In this document: positions 10,443 to 21,534 of the stretch, one piece after another
Layout: every line of letters starts with the position of its first letter
Numbering within the stretch: the stretch's first letter is position 1
Assembly: GCA_025201805.1 (NCBI GenBank)
Contig: MU619250.1
Span: forward strand, 332,996-357,178
From: Parasitella parasitica
Lineage: Eukaryota; Mucoromycota; Mucoromycetes; Mucorales; Mucoraceae
Length of the DNA: 24,183 bases
Reading direction: 5' to 3'
The notes under the pieces: generated by a model
Told to the model about the DNA's origin: nothing
The model's database searches: none
What the model saw: the letters and a program-made list of their open reading frames with translations, nothing else
Position numbers and translations under genes: made by a program

Positions 10443-10877
10443 ATGAGTGCTATTTTTCTTTACGAGGACGGACAAGAAAAAATATATAACCAAAGTGGAA
10501 ATGACGCTATGGATGTGGAAGAGGATGTTAATCCATACCATCTGGAAACCTTAACTAACATCAGACGTTACTGCGAATCTCAGGGACCAGAACAAGAGTC
10601 GCTTATTAAAGACCTGTATTTTGAATATGAGTTTGCGTTGAGGAAAATAAAACCGTTCATTGGTATTTTATTCCCCGCCCCTCAATCTCAAAAACCGCCC
10701 TTTGGCACTGTTTTCACTGTATTTTATTTATTCCTGATAAAGAGATTTGAAACTCGCAGATGCGAATTTTTATGCTTCGCGAACACTGTGGGTAAAATAT
10801 GCAGGAACCAAGCATTTTACAGCAATCATAGTTTATCGCTTGAGGGTATTAAATCCCCACAGATAAGGATGGTATAA
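10443..10877 (+). pseudogene. Truncated ORF inside the inverted-repeat element
   Basis: An ATG at 10443, just after the GGGCGG boxes, opens a 144-codon frame. The first 65 codons (up to the right arm) look protein-like: an acidic segment (MDVEEDVNPYH) followed by a helix-forming stretch (LTNIRRYCESQ, then IKDLYFEYEFAL). From 10638 it reads through the terminal repeat, then into flanking DNA to a stop at 10875-10877. My interpretation is that the first 65 codons are the N-terminus of the element's transposase gene, left behind when the rest was deleted. I do not recognise this sequence as a known transposase domain, so the identity is unproven. Confidence 0.4.
10638..10721 (-). repeat. Right terminal inverted repeat (84 bp)
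   Basis: Ends ...GGCACTGTTTTCACTGTA, the exact reverse complement of the left arm. It is entered in frame by the ORF that starts at 10443, so that ORF translates the repeat as non-native sequence. Confidence 0.93.
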
Positions 10878-11069
10878 ACGTAGTGTATCAAGACTACCAA
10901 GTTTTAAGACGTGTGTGCCTCCTTCTTTTTTGTTTCTTTATTCAGTCCTTTTTTTGCTTTTGTTTTTTTTTTATCGTTTTTCATTTCGAATCATAAAATA
11001 CCCTTTGAATTTAATTTATACCATATAATATATATATATATATATATACCTTGTCTTTGTTTAAAAAAA
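10878..11069. promoter_or_regulatory. T-rich upstream region of the SSXT gene
   Basis: Pyrimidine-rich stretches (CCTTCTTTTTTG, several T-runs) lie at about 10918-10985 and are followed by an AT dinucleotide repeat at 11028-11048, directly before the ATG at 11070. Such tracts are common in fungal promoters and 5' UTRs. No specific factor site can be named. Confidence 0.35.
11028..11048. repeat. AT dinucleotide microsatellite
   Basis: A 21-nt uninterrupted alternation of A and T, 22 nt upstream of the SSXT start codon. Length is likely variable between isolates. Confidence 0.8.
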
Positions 11070-11362
11070 ATGAATCCATTCTCAGGTCCACCAGACTCTT
11101 TCAATAACATACAGCAAATAGGTGATACGCCGTCCTCGAACTTTTTACCTCCATTTCCAATGGACATGTCAGCGTCTATGCCATCTTCGGATATAATAGG
11201 CTGGCCATCAATGGAAAACGATTTTGTAGCAAATTTGATGCCTGTAGCAAGTTTACCAATGTCACAATTAAACACAAGCACCTATTATTCTCCCAGTGTA
11301 AATGACGCTCCAGTTGACCCCATGTTGGATAATCAACAAGCTCAAATGATGATGCTTTTGAT

Positions 11363-11394
<32 letters not shown>

Positions 11395-11552
11395 CACAGC
11401 AGCAACCACAGCAGCAGCAGCAACAACTACTGCAGCAAGAAATGCAAAACCAGCAATTTTTACTTTTACAGGAACAACAACAACAACAACTGCAGCTACA
11501 GCAACAACAGCAATTACAGGCAAGACGTGCATCTCAACAGCAAAGAATGTAC

Positions 11553-11587
<35 letters not shown>

Positions 11588-12474
11588 ATTAAGCAGCCAA
11601 CCGCCACATTGGTTTATCAAGCAACAACAAGCAAAGCTAATGAAACAGAACATGAATATGTCTGCACCACTTTCACCTGTTCAGATTCAGTCGCCACCTT
11701 CTTTGCCTTCAAACAAGCCCATGCTTGAAACTGATGTTGTCATGTCAAAACAAATTGAATTGGTAAAATGTGCTATATACAAGTATGCCCTATGGGATTA
11801 CTGACCATTTATTCAGATTTTAACTATAAATCAAGAGATAATTCGGCTTTGTCTCGAACATCAACAGCCTAATCTAACACAACGAGAACCTGATTTGATG
11901 TTATATCGAATGAAATTGCAGTCCAACTTGACGTATCTTGCAACAATGGCTGATATATCGATGACAAAACCCGAAGATGTAAGTACGAGTCGAAATACGC
12001 AACGTTTAATACGTTTAACCAGATTAACACTGTTTTTTTTCTCTCAAGCAAATGAAACTGCCAGCTCCTCCTGATTTGTCAATGCTGCCAACACCATTTA
12101 CGCCTACTGCACATAAGATTCATAGATTGTATGAAACAGCACAGAGATTATTTTACAGACAACCGCAGCAGTATCAACAGCAACAACAACTACCTCAAGA
12201 CGAACCTAGCATGTCTCCACACCCTCAACAGTTAATGATGCGCCAACATCAACAGCAACAAATGCACCAACAACCAGATTACAATAAAATGATGATGATG
12301 CAACAACAACAGCAAATATTACAACAGCAGCAATTTCAACAGCAACAAGGTAATTTCATGGTTAATAGTTTGAGTGGCGGTGGTGGCGGTAATAGTAGTA
12401 GCAGCAGTAGTAGTAGTGTAAATAACAATTACATGTATCCTTTAACTCAAATGATGACTTCTCCAAGATATTAA
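11070..12474 (+). CDS. SSXT (SS18-like) Q-rich chromatin co-factor
   Basis: Three exons: 11070-11762, 11817-11978, 12049-12474; 426 aa. Exon 2 (phase 0 at both ends, 54 codons) gives ILTINQEIIRLCLEHQQ... and ends NLTYLATMADI. This matches the SSXT domain: a glutamine-rich helix, then the LHRNLxYLATIAD signature of SS18 and of GIF/AN3 proteins. In animals and plants these are subunits or co-activators of SWI/SNF chromatin remodellers, so a nuclear role with that complex is inferred. The N-terminal 231 residues are Pro/Met/Gln-rich with long polyQ runs (about residues 98-174). The C-terminal part is again Q-rich, followed by a Gly/Ser run and a Tyr-Pro tail (MYPLTQ). The start is the first ATG after the AT repeat, in an A-rich context. 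Splice choices are supported by phase and by domain continuity. Confidence 0.82.
11361..11591 (+). repeat. CAG/CAA repeat tract encoding polyglutamine
   Basis: Mixed CAG and CAA codons with occasional Pro, Leu and Met interruptions encode the polyQ region of the SSXT protein. The codon mixture limits slippage compared with pure CAG. A second, shorter tract lies at about 12163-12348 in exon 3. Reading the opposite strand gives a spurious Val/Ala-rich frame. Confidence 0.85.
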
Positions 12475-12478
12475 TAAA
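12473..12478 (+). terminator. AATAAA overlapping the SSXT stop codon
   Basis: The TAA stop (12472-12474) overlaps an exact AATAAA hexamer. If it is used as the poly(A) signal the 3' UTR would be very short, which fits the 107-bp gap to the next start codon. Usage is not shown by sequence alone. Confidence 0.35.
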
Positions 12479-12545
12479 AAACTCAAATTTTTAAATGCAC
12501 GCGGTAAAACTTTCATGATATGTCTAAAGCAGAGAGAAAAATTAG

Positions 12546-12579
12546 CCTCTCTCTTTCTCTTCTATTCGCTTTCCTCTCC
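12546..12579 (+). promoter_or_regulatory. CT-rich leader before SMP3
   Basis: A nearly pure pyrimidine tract runs up to the ATG at 12582. CT-rich tracts just upstream of start codons are typical of fungal core promoters and 5' leaders. It occupies about a third of the 107-bp space between the SSXT stop and the SMP3 start. Confidence 0.4.
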
Positions 12580-12581
12580 AC

Positions 12582-14813
12582 ATGATTAGTAAAATAGCAT
12601 TGCTATCTATATTTTTGTTGCTATGGTTACGCTGGCTTACTGCAACGTTGCCTGGTTACATTCATCCTGATGAATTCTTTCAAAATCCTGAGATTACAAG
12701 CGCCAAAATTTTTAATATTCAAACACTGACACCTTGGGAGTATGAACCAGAACATGCTTCTCGATCAATTCTTTCGCCGTAACTATCAAACATACAACCA
12801 TACTCATATATATACAAAATTGTAAGCTATTTCAATTCATTAGTTTCTTGACCACTGGCATTCCGTTTTATATTTTGAAGTCTTGGTTACCTAAAGATAC
12901 ACGTAATGACAAAAGTCCAATTTCAATAACCAAAATTGAATTAATATTTTGTTACAAAGTGCCATCATCCACGGCACTTTTTATAACAGAGCGGTTAGGT
13001 GCCTTTGTTTGGTCGCTTTTTATAGGTTTGTTTATGGTATATCTGCGATCTAAGCAAGTAGTAGTTACTCATGCAAGCATTAGATTTATGCGTGTATAGA
13101 ATCTGCAAGCGTATCGGTACAAAGCCCATAGCTCCAATGCTCTTGATCGCTACGAGTCAAGTTACACTAGCTTATAACACTCGTTCTTTTTCCAATTCAT
13201 TTGAAGGTGTTCTAATTTGCTTATGCTTGTACACTTACGTTAATTATGCAGACGAGGTTTAGTTTTCTTTTTCACCCTTTGTGATTGTATTAACATTTGT
13301 TCTTCAGGCAAATGCCAAATTAGCCTTCTTTTTGGGCGCTTTGTTTAGCGTAGGCGTATTTACCAGAATTACATTTCCTCTTTATGCTTTCCCCATTGGT
13401 GTTGCTTTCATCTATCAAGCTTATAAACAGTAAGTTATATTCATCTTGTTAGCAATAGTTACTGACCTGTCAAAATTATCAGGAGTGGTGGCTTTAGTCA
13501 ATTTACAACCTCTGTTTTTCCATTGATATTAGGTGTTATTTCGTTTGCTGTTTTTGCCATTGCGGCTGACTCTGTATACTATGGTAAACTCTCTTTTACT
13601 GTTGATGGACACCCTTTCAGAGATGTTGGGCATGTAATTTCGACTCTATTTGATCCTACGACATTGGCAACTATCCGTGCCAGCGGTGACATCGTGATGA
13701 CACCATTAAATAACTTGTTGTATAATACGAATGTAGAAAATCTAGCACTACATGGTCTTCATCCTCGTTACACGCACTTTGCAATCAATTTGCCATTGCT
13801 GTTTGGCCCATTAGCTGTATTTGGATTCTTGTACATACCGCATGTCTTTGCCAAGGTGCGAAATGATAATAATATACATTTTCTCTATGGTAGGAAAATA
13901 CATGATCATAATGCATTGAAAGTTGACTTGCTCTCTAGTTCTCGTAGGTGTTGTATTGTCTGGATTGATTGGACTTTCCATCATACCTCATCAAGAAGCT
14001 AGATTTTTGTGTCCATTGCTTGCTCCATTAGTCCTGATTTATACGTGGAAACAGGTTCGATTACCTGCTTCTTTTTGGATTGTTTGGCTACTTTTCAATG
14101 TAATTACTACGTATGTTTTTGGCGTTGTTCACCAAGGCGGTATAGTGCCTGCTATGAGTTTTTTACAGCGTCAAACTACAGGCATCCACGATTGCCATGT
14201 TCTTGATAATGGTGGTTTGACTTGTACAGTTGGTCCAAACAGTGAGTATATATGCTTTAAAAAAACACCCCTGATGTTCGGTATTTATTGAGTCTTTACA
14301 TCTAGATGTCACTGACACTAATGGCTTCAATGTCACGACAAACGTTGTTTTTTATAAAACATATATGCCACCAAGACATCTACTGGTAGATTCTATGGAG
14401 AACCGAAATGCCCATGTCAATATTTTTGATTTCTCTAGCCGTTTAGAAGAAGCAGTAGCAAAGCTGGAAAAGAGCCCAGGCGTTGTTCTTCGTAAACACC
14501 AGTCTGGAAAACCAGAGATTGATTTTGCCAAGACAGACATTCCCTTCGCATTTGAGAGGTAAAAAAAAAAGTTTATAATGCCCAGTTCCTAGCACTAATT
14601 TTCATGAAAAGGACGATATTTATCTTGCCAAGTTTTGTTTCGTTACCTAAAGTGGAAAACCATCGTTATTTAATGATGGCATCGTATAGTCCGCACATAG
14701 GCTTTGATGATATGGATAAAATGATGGAGAGAGCGTCAGAAATGAAGTCGCCTGAAAGCCAAATGAGCCTCAATGTATTTTTAATCCTCTCAGACAAGGA
14801 TGATCGCAAATGA
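12582..14813 (+). CDS. SMP3: GPI mannosyltransferase 4 (SMP3/PIG-Z)
   Basis: ER membrane glycosyltransferase (GT22 family) that adds the fourth, side-branch mannose to the GPI-anchor precursor from dolichol-phosphate mannose. Eight exons: 12582-12778, 12844-13025, 13078-13256, 13308-13429, 13483-13855, 13923-14241, 14306-14558, 14612-14813; 608 aa, slightly longer than yeast Smp3 and human PIGZ. A hydrophobic N-terminal anchor is followed by the lumenal [10 protein letters not shown] motif (HPDE at residues 28-31; the Asp/Glu are thought catalytic in GT22). TRSFSNSFE at 161-169 and HQEARFL at 374-380 are further GT22 signatures, and [12 protein letters not shown] lies in the C-terminal lumenal domain. 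Many hydrophobic segments lie between. These features separate it from ALG9, ALG12 and PIGB, though orthologue choice within the family is by eye. It starts 107 bp after the SSXT stop. Confidence 0.9.
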
Positions 14814-14845
14814 TAGCATACTTCTATAGATCAAAGCATGATAAT

Positions 14846-14851
14846 AATAAA
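14846..14851 (+). terminator. Poly(A) signal AATAAA after SMP3
   Basis: An exact AATAAA hexamer 32 nt past the SMP3 stop and 141 nt before the cullin-4 start. It is the only such signal in that short gap. Confidence 0.4.
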
Positions 14852-14992
14852 AGTGGCACACAGGTCTACCCGTTGGGCAGGATTTATTGATTTTACCAAA
14901 CATTTGGATACCGAAACCCATACACCTAAAAAGTGATCGCGTTGAAAAATTCGCTCCTCTTTTTATCTTTTTTGATTTAAATAGAATTCAAC

Positions 14993-17812
14993 ATGACAGA
15001 GTGGGAGGCAGTGAAAAAGCCTAAGCTTGATAACAGCTCGGCATCGCCATTCAACTCTCAACCACTTTCGTTCAGTAGATATTTGTCCAATTCATTTCAA
15101 CACAGTCAGAAGCACCCAATACTATCAGATAGCAAACTTGTTGTCTATGATTTAAAAGGTATATCTCAAAATGCAAGGATTCTTTTTCAAATTACACATG
15201 ACTGACAGTTTCATCAAGTGGATAGACCTGATTTACCAGAGGAATACGAAGAAATAGCCTGGAATAGACTGAAAGTTGCTATTCACGCAATTCAGAAAAA
15301 TGAACCTAATGTAGAAAGTCTTGAAGTTCTGTACCAGGTATCGTTTACATAATCACTTTTGATTTACTAATTTGATCCATTCGTAACACTTGTTTGTTTC
15401 TTGAATAGCTTTGTGAGAATTTGTGTCAGTATGATAAAGCAGAGAAGTTGTATAAACAGCTGTATGAGGAATGCCGTCAGTATATCGAGATTCGATTTAA
15501 AGAACTTGCCAGGTAACCCAGTATCGCATAGAGGATCAAAAGCTTGTATTGAAGTTTGTACTCTTTTAGCAATACAAAGGAGGGACAAGAGTATTTGCAC
15601 GATGTATATTTACTTTGGAAAAGCTATTGCAAACAAATGGTAAATGCCAAGAGGGTCACTGTTTTATAAATACATATGTATCATTAGCACACTTGGCTGA
15701 CTCACTCTATGCCGTTACAGTCTCAAATTCGATGTTTATTCCTGTACCTTGATCGCACTTATATAGCATCAACCACCAAAACAGGTTCCATGTGGAATAT
15801 GGCAATGGACCTATTCAGAGAAAACTTTAATCGATACGATACGGTGTGGCAGAAAGTTTTGGACAGCATTTTAGATATGATCAAAAGGGAAAGAATTGGC
15901 GAAACGGTGGATGAACTGTTTTTGCAGAGCAATATTCGCATGTTGATGGATTTAAGTCTATACCACTCTTCGTTTGAACAGCAGTTTCTGGTACAAACAC
16001 AACAATTTTACAGCCAAGAAGGAGACAAATTAATGAAGTCCATCAATATCTTTGATTATCTGGAACATGTTGCCACAAGAGTCCATCAAGAATCTATATT
16101 GCGTGTGAAGAACTACTTTGATAAATCGACGAAAGGAAGACTCCAGTCTATTGTAGAAAAGGAGTTGCTGACAAAACGAGTGGAAAGTATACTAAGCGAA
16201 TGTAAGTGAATTTGATAATGGTGATGAATACTGTGTTGTTTATGATTTGAATAAATTAGGCTTTGATTACTTTCAGAGTGTCGATCTGTTTCAAGATGGC
16301 GATTACGACAAGTTCTCGTTGCTTTATAGGCTACTGCAGAAAGTTGACAAACTCGAAATCTGTGCCAAGTACTTTACAGCCTACGTCAAGGCGAAAGGAT
16401 CGTCGATCTTGCGTGGCAGAACTAGCGTTCAAGACAAGATTAATATGATATCAGCATTTGATACGCAGAATGATGAAGTAGTTGATCACAGTTTTGAAGG
16501 CGATGAGCAATTTGTGGACGGATTAAAAGATGGAACAGACAACTTTATCAATATGCGAGAAAACAACACTATCAAGCTATTAGCCAAATACGCAGATAAA
16601 GTACTGCGAAATCCAGCAGTTGATGACAGCCTGTTGGAGAAAGCCATGTTTATATTTAGACATCTGCAAGGGAAAGACGAATTCGAAGTGCTATATAAAC
16701 GAGATTTGGCAAAAAGGCTTTTGCTCAATGTTACGCATAAACATGCTGAAAAAATGATGCTCTCTAAAATGAAGATTGAATGCGGTGCAAGCTACATTGG
16801 AAAAATGGAGGGTATGGTCAAGGATATCGAAAAATCAGGCGAGTTAATGAAGGAATTCCGTGTAGGCAGAACAACAAATGTATAATTCAGCAACATGGTA
16901 ACACTCTATCATAGGAATATAACATGGATATACAGCCTCCACTCAATATCTATGTCAATTTACTTACATACGGATTCTGGCCCTCTTATATACCAGTCAA
17001 TGTCAATCTACCACCCGAATTTCATCGAGCACAAGAGCTATACGACACTTTTTATCAAACTAAATTCGAAAAGCGAGTATTGACGTGGCAAAACTCACTA
17101 AGTGTATGTGATATTGAGGCCAATTATCCTCTCGGCACCAAGAAAATTACTCTCACCTTACTGCAAACTATCGTTTTGTTACTATTCAATGCTACAGCAA
17201 CACAGTCGTATTCATTCACAGATATTTTGAACTACAGTCAATTAGGTAAGCTTTTTTTAGTGTTACTACATAAATGGAATCATCTCTAAGCTTTATGGAC
17301 TAGATGAGCTGGAGCTCCGTCGTACACTTGTATCTCTATCATGTCGAGAGTACAAACTTCTACGAAAATACCCTCAAGGGGACGACATAAAGCCAACTGA
17401 TGAATTTTCATTCAATCACGAGTTTTATACCGACAAGGATCAGTTGTCTATGACAACTGCTACATTGAGCGAAGTGATTGAAAAGAATTCCAGACTAGAC
17501 ACTACTGTTTTATTCGCTAAAGATCAACAAATTGATGCAGTCATTGTTAGAATCATGAAATCAAGAACTACTGCTAGTCATGGATTTTTGCTTAACGAGG
17601 TTACAGGTGTAGTTAGGTTTCCTGTCACTGTAAGTCTTTTCTCTTCTTTTTTTTTTTTTTTTTTTGTATAGGCTCAGCAGATCAAGAAGCGAATTGAAGT
17701 CTTGATTGACAAGTAAATATGTTTTTTTTTCTTTGCTCAAAGTGCTAACTTTTTTTTTTGTAGGGAATACTTGGAGCGAGGATCTGATGATAGCTATACA
17801 TATATGGCTTGA
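14993..17812 (+). CDS. CUL4: Cullin-4, scaffold of CRL4 ubiquitin ligases
   Basis: Scaffold that joins the RING protein Rbx1 at its C-terminus to DDB1 adaptors at its N-terminus, forming nuclear CRL4 E3 ligases for replication, repair and chromatin control. Ten exons: 14993-15158, 15219-15337, 15409-15512, 15570-15639, 15721-16201, 16260-16861, 16915-17245, 17304-17629, 17672-17712, 17764-17812; 762 aa, close to human CUL4A (759). Seen: the N-terminal KLVVYDLK and LPEEYEEIAW segment, LFLYLDRTY, the cullin-homology region (LYKRDLAKRLL, KMEGMVKDIE, LLTYGFWPSY, ELRRTLVSL), the neddylation segment IVRIMKSR with K710 as the predicted NEDD8 site, and the C-terminal winged helix ending YTYMA. The intron at 17630-17671 is only 42 nt and almost all pyrimidine. 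The CUL4 rather than CUL3 or CUL1 call rests on the N-terminal segment and spacing. Confidence 0.92.
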
Positions 17813-17946
17813 TTTTATACAAACTTTTATTTGAATACATAAAAGTTTTTTTATTACATAAGATTTTCCATAAAAGAGCGGAATTTTAACGCTTCAAGGC
17901 CAGGAGAAAAGAAACAAGAAAAGTGAGGAAGGGCCAGCATCTTGCT

Positions 17947-17983
<37 letters not shown>

Positions 17984-18058
17984 TAAAACTACTTTTCATT
18001 GATCCTTAATACAAGCAAATAAATTCCGAAAGCTCAATTATAAAACCATCGAGAAAAC

Positions 18059-21000
18059 ATGTCGCAAGAACCCAGTACATCGGCTGATGGTTCATACAAC
18101 AACTCATTGACAGAAACAAGAAACTCCTTTGAAAACGAGGTATGGAAACAATGGCTCGGCAGGCTATGAATGAAGTTTAAAATGTTATGTGTATAGTTTA
18201 ATGTTCTGCGTTCTGCCATCCAGTCAGGAAATTTTGAAAAGGCCATCCAAAGTTTTGTATTGCTGTAAATGTCGTATATAAAAATATATGTGCGTGCGTT
18301 TGTTTACCTTTCTAACTGAACCTCGCACTCTTCTTCTATAGTCATTCAAACAGTCTGAAAAACCCAACGTTCCAATCGTATCTAATTCAGGTTGCCGAAA
18401 ATATTGATCCAGCCAAAGATACAGATGCTAGTAGTACGCGTTTATTAGATCCTTAACAACAGCAACGAGCATCTAACCTTTGATTTTTTCAAGGATTTTT
18501 TGGGTCTCTTCCATGCTTGCTGCAGTCGAATATTATAGATTTTGCGACAGGTAAAAGCATGGCCATTAATATGACATTTCTTATAGCTAACAACTATATA
18601 GAGCGTTTGAAGGAAAAGGAATCCATGCGTGCATTTGTTATACTGTTCGACTACATTCAAGCATTTCCCCGCCATGCTTATAAATACTTGGTAAGTGAAA
18701 TCCTGCAATGATGCCAATACGCCAACTAACCGCAAAGACAACAACAATAAAAAGATCAGCGCTATTAATCTACTGATTATTTGTGCTCAAGAATCAACCG
18801 AAGAGGAAAAAAAGAAATGTATCAGTTTATTAGGTAATCTATTTTTATTTTTATTTATTTTTCTCATCGAGCCACAAGCCTTCTAATCATGGTAAAGTTA
18901 CCGAGTTATTTCCTCGTCTATGCAAGCAGAGATTGCTCCTCGTGAGAAAGGACAAGGTACCATCCATCAAGTCAACAGAGAGTAAGCATTACATCACGCT
19001 GCCGCATATTCTGTTTGAGCAGTTCTTGCTGCTGGGCCAGAGATACTACATCAAAAAGCATCGATGGGAAGAATCGACCAAGTTTACATGCGCCATGTTA
19101 TCTGCATGCGGGTTAGTGGTTGTAATAACATGATTTTTATAGTTTTTTAACACATATAAAAAACAAACTAGTTACAATGGTTTGGATCAGTTGGATTCTG
19201 TGTCGCATATAATCCGATTTCAATTTTTGAAGGAGCATAGAGCAAGCGTTCGAATCGACGAAGATAATGAAAATGGAGACATGCATTCCTTACCGACCAC
19301 CGATGATCTGTCAATTGTATCTACATTGATGTGCGAGTTTATGGTAGCCGCATCACAGTTTGTTCAGTTTGGATACGATTACTATAGATATGTTTGTGGG
19401 ACTGACAGCGCAGCCAGTTCAGCCGAAGAAAAGACTTGCTTGATCCCGGTTTGTTCATTTCAGCCAAACGACAATTTGGCCAGTCATAGACTGGGCCAAA
19501 AACGCACATATTTGTCTAAACAGGCCAATACACCCGATAGGAACACCCTAAATTTCTCTGACGACCTCCAGCTGTTAAGAAGAAATGATAAACGCCTGAA
19601 ATTGGATGACGGATCAAATTGTTCTGCAGCAGATGAGAATGAATACGATGAAGAAGACGACCGTTCATTGGGTCTAGATTCCTACTGTGTACAGGGTGTG
19701 GATGAGGCGCTGCAAATACTGAGTAAAGCAGCCGATTGTCTAAGACATGTAGTTGAATTATGGCAATGGGCTGTTGGCAAGATATCGCAAAAATCTATCA
19801 TTAAACATTTGGGAGGATGGGAACAAGGTAAGTGGCGTTGATTTGGCGCACGTGTGAAAAACGTCATATTAACATGGCTATTCATTCAGAACTGTGTCGG
19901 GTCATCGATGGCTACAAACTGCCCTTTGATATGCATAATGCTGTTCTGCTGGTTAGAAGTGATTTAGCATTGTCCTCGCCCTCTGTTCCTGGAAATTTAG
20001 CCAAAGCATTAGAGTTATCACAGAGCATTTGCGATCGAATCGAAGTGCAACGCAGACAAGAAAAGACTGACTACGGTCGAACATCGACGGAAATGGATAT
20101 TCCGTTTATGTTTGCGTTTCGCGTTTTATATAACATTGGAGTTATATATTTGCTTGTGGGCAGCCTTGAGGTACATTCTCGAATAATGTTGTGTATAGAA
20201 GAGGGAAAGATAGCTAATATACATGTGCGATTGACTTAGCAATCTACGTTGGAAATTGCTATTATTTTATCCGTATTTCCCATACCAAATGGATTAGATA
20301 CCAAAGACTTCAATGCTGATGAAACAGATTGCTGTACAGTCGCTAACATTTTTCATGGAAGAGAATTTGGCTTGATGAGAGTAACACAAGAAGGTTTGGT
20401 TGTGCGGTGTATCAAGCACTTAATCGTGAGCCTCGATAATGAATCTGAGCAACGTGGTGGTATGGCCTCAATTGATTCTGCTTTGCGTTGGGATGAGAAG
20501 GCTGGTAATATGATTGTTTTGATGCAATATGGCTGGCCCTACTGGAGAAACAAGACAAACCTCTGGAATAAAATCATGAATCGGATCAGTGAAAAACGAG
20601 TTTTCAAAAATCGTGAATTCCTAGAATATCTTTACGGTATATAAAAATTTATTCTATTTGAAATGATTTAACGCTCTAATCATCTTTTCTTTTGCAGTCT
20701 CTGAAGTGCTGCAAGCAATCCGCCATCTTCATTTAATGGGCACTGTTACAATGGACATCATTCCGCCCGAGTTTGCACTACGTGGAAGTTACCGACATCT
20801 AGTTACATCAGGCCCCGAGAATAGTAATTCTGCGCCCTCATCACCGCGACAAACGCCATCATCACCTATAAATGAAGAAAACGAAGCATTGGATGAAGAT
20901 GACGACAAGTCGAATAATAGAAATCCAAACACTTTACCCTTATACCATCCATCATTCGCCAATAGCATTTTACCAAGTACATCCATGTCTCCTTCGTGGT

Positions 21001-21332
21001 ATTCTGCATCAACACAAAAGAATTCATTTGCAAAATGGATGTCTCCGTCATTTTATTACAGCAGACCTGCCACATCTGTTATTTTACCTGGCCAAAACCA
21101 GGGCAACAGCGATCGAGGTGAGGGGGACGAGGGTGAAAATGGAAGCAATTCAGACCAGGGCTTGAACCCTGTAACCAGTGCAAAGGGCTCTTTTATCCCC
21201 AGAGATATTGTTACTCGTTGTTTAGACTATAGAATCAGGAGATACTCACCGAAAATAACACCACAAAGAATGAGACATGTACTGCAACGCTTTCTGAAAA
21301 ATATGGTATTAAAGGCGAATGAAGAGACCTGA
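18059..21332 (+). CDS. Probable Integrator complex subunit 10 (INTS10-like)
   Basis: Ten exons: 18059-18139, 18197-18264, 18342-18430, 18494-18690, 18755-18833, 18898-19111, 19172-19827, 19890-20170, 20240-20636, 20698-21332; 898 aa. The exon 3 donor could instead lie 3 nt later (adds one residue). The protein is mostly helical, without membrane segments. A basic KRLKLDD followed by an acidic patch lies near residue 400. Around residues 644-712 a block reads GNMIVLMQYGWP, NKIMNRISE, FLEYLY, then IRHLHLMGTVTMDIIP. This matches, in order and spacing, the C-terminal block of animal INTS10 as I recall it (GHVIVLLQQEWP, NKIC, FFNYV, a P after LEL). The final 48 residues (RDIVTRCLDYRIRR, VLQRFLKNM) also align with the INTS10 end. 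A Ser/Pro-rich insert (about 725-850) explains the extra length over human (710). Integrator processes snRNA ends and attenuates transcription. Assignment is by eye. Confidence 0.62.
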
Positions 21333-21387
21333 AAGATACCGCTCAACGTCTTAAATGCATATTTGTACATATATAACTTTCAAAAAG

Positions 21388-21393
21388 AATAAA
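21388..21393 (+). terminator. Poly(A) signal AATAAA after the INTS10-like gene
   Basis: An exact AATAAA hexamer 55 nt past the stop codon, in a run of short AT-rich words. It is the best candidate 3' end signal for the gene. Confidence 0.4.
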
Positions 21394-21534
21394 ACATATG
21401 AAAGACACAATCAAGTAATGTTTGATTTGAAAATGATAAAAAGATTATACATGTTAACGCCCTGTATCGTAATACCATAATGTACTAGTATAGTTGGTAT
21501 TTCTTTTGCTATTTTCAATAAAACAAAAAAAAAA

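Larger units (their letters stand above)
10251..10721 (+). mobile_element. Tc1/mariner-type miniature element with perfect inverted ends
   Basis: Two 84-bp arms, 10251-10334 and 10638-10721, are exact reverse complements, separated by 303 bp. Each outer end reads TA followed by CAGTG (left) or CACTG followed by TA (right). A TA target duplication and CAGTG-type termini are the signature of the Tc1/mariner superfamily, so the element proper is probably 10253-10719 (467 bp) with 82-bp terminal inverted repeats. It is far too short to encode a full DDE transposase, so it is a non-autonomous, internally deleted or MITE-like copy. Perfect arm identity suggests recent activity or gene conversion. 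Beyond the arms, similar AT-rich bases (ATAAATAAA versus TTTATTTAT) continue imperfectly. Confidence 0.72.

Noticed and set aside
10251-10721. The inverted arms as a transcription terminator or CRISPR-like structure
   Set aside because: Eukaryotic context, arms of 84 bp with a 303-bp spacer, and TA-CAGTG termini point to a DNA transposon.
11176-11607. Minus-strand Val/Ala-rich frame
   Set aside because: Antisense of the CAG/CAA polyglutamine tract of the SSXT gene.
18498-18610. An intron within exon 4 of the INTS10-like gene (donor near 18538, acceptor near 18600)
   Set aside because: The exon reads through without stops and with good composition in the frame set by both neighbours; adding the intron breaks the frame.
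18445-18747. Minus-strand 100-codon ORF
   Set aside because: It overlaps exon 4 and two introns of the INTS10-like gene in antisense and has no domain.
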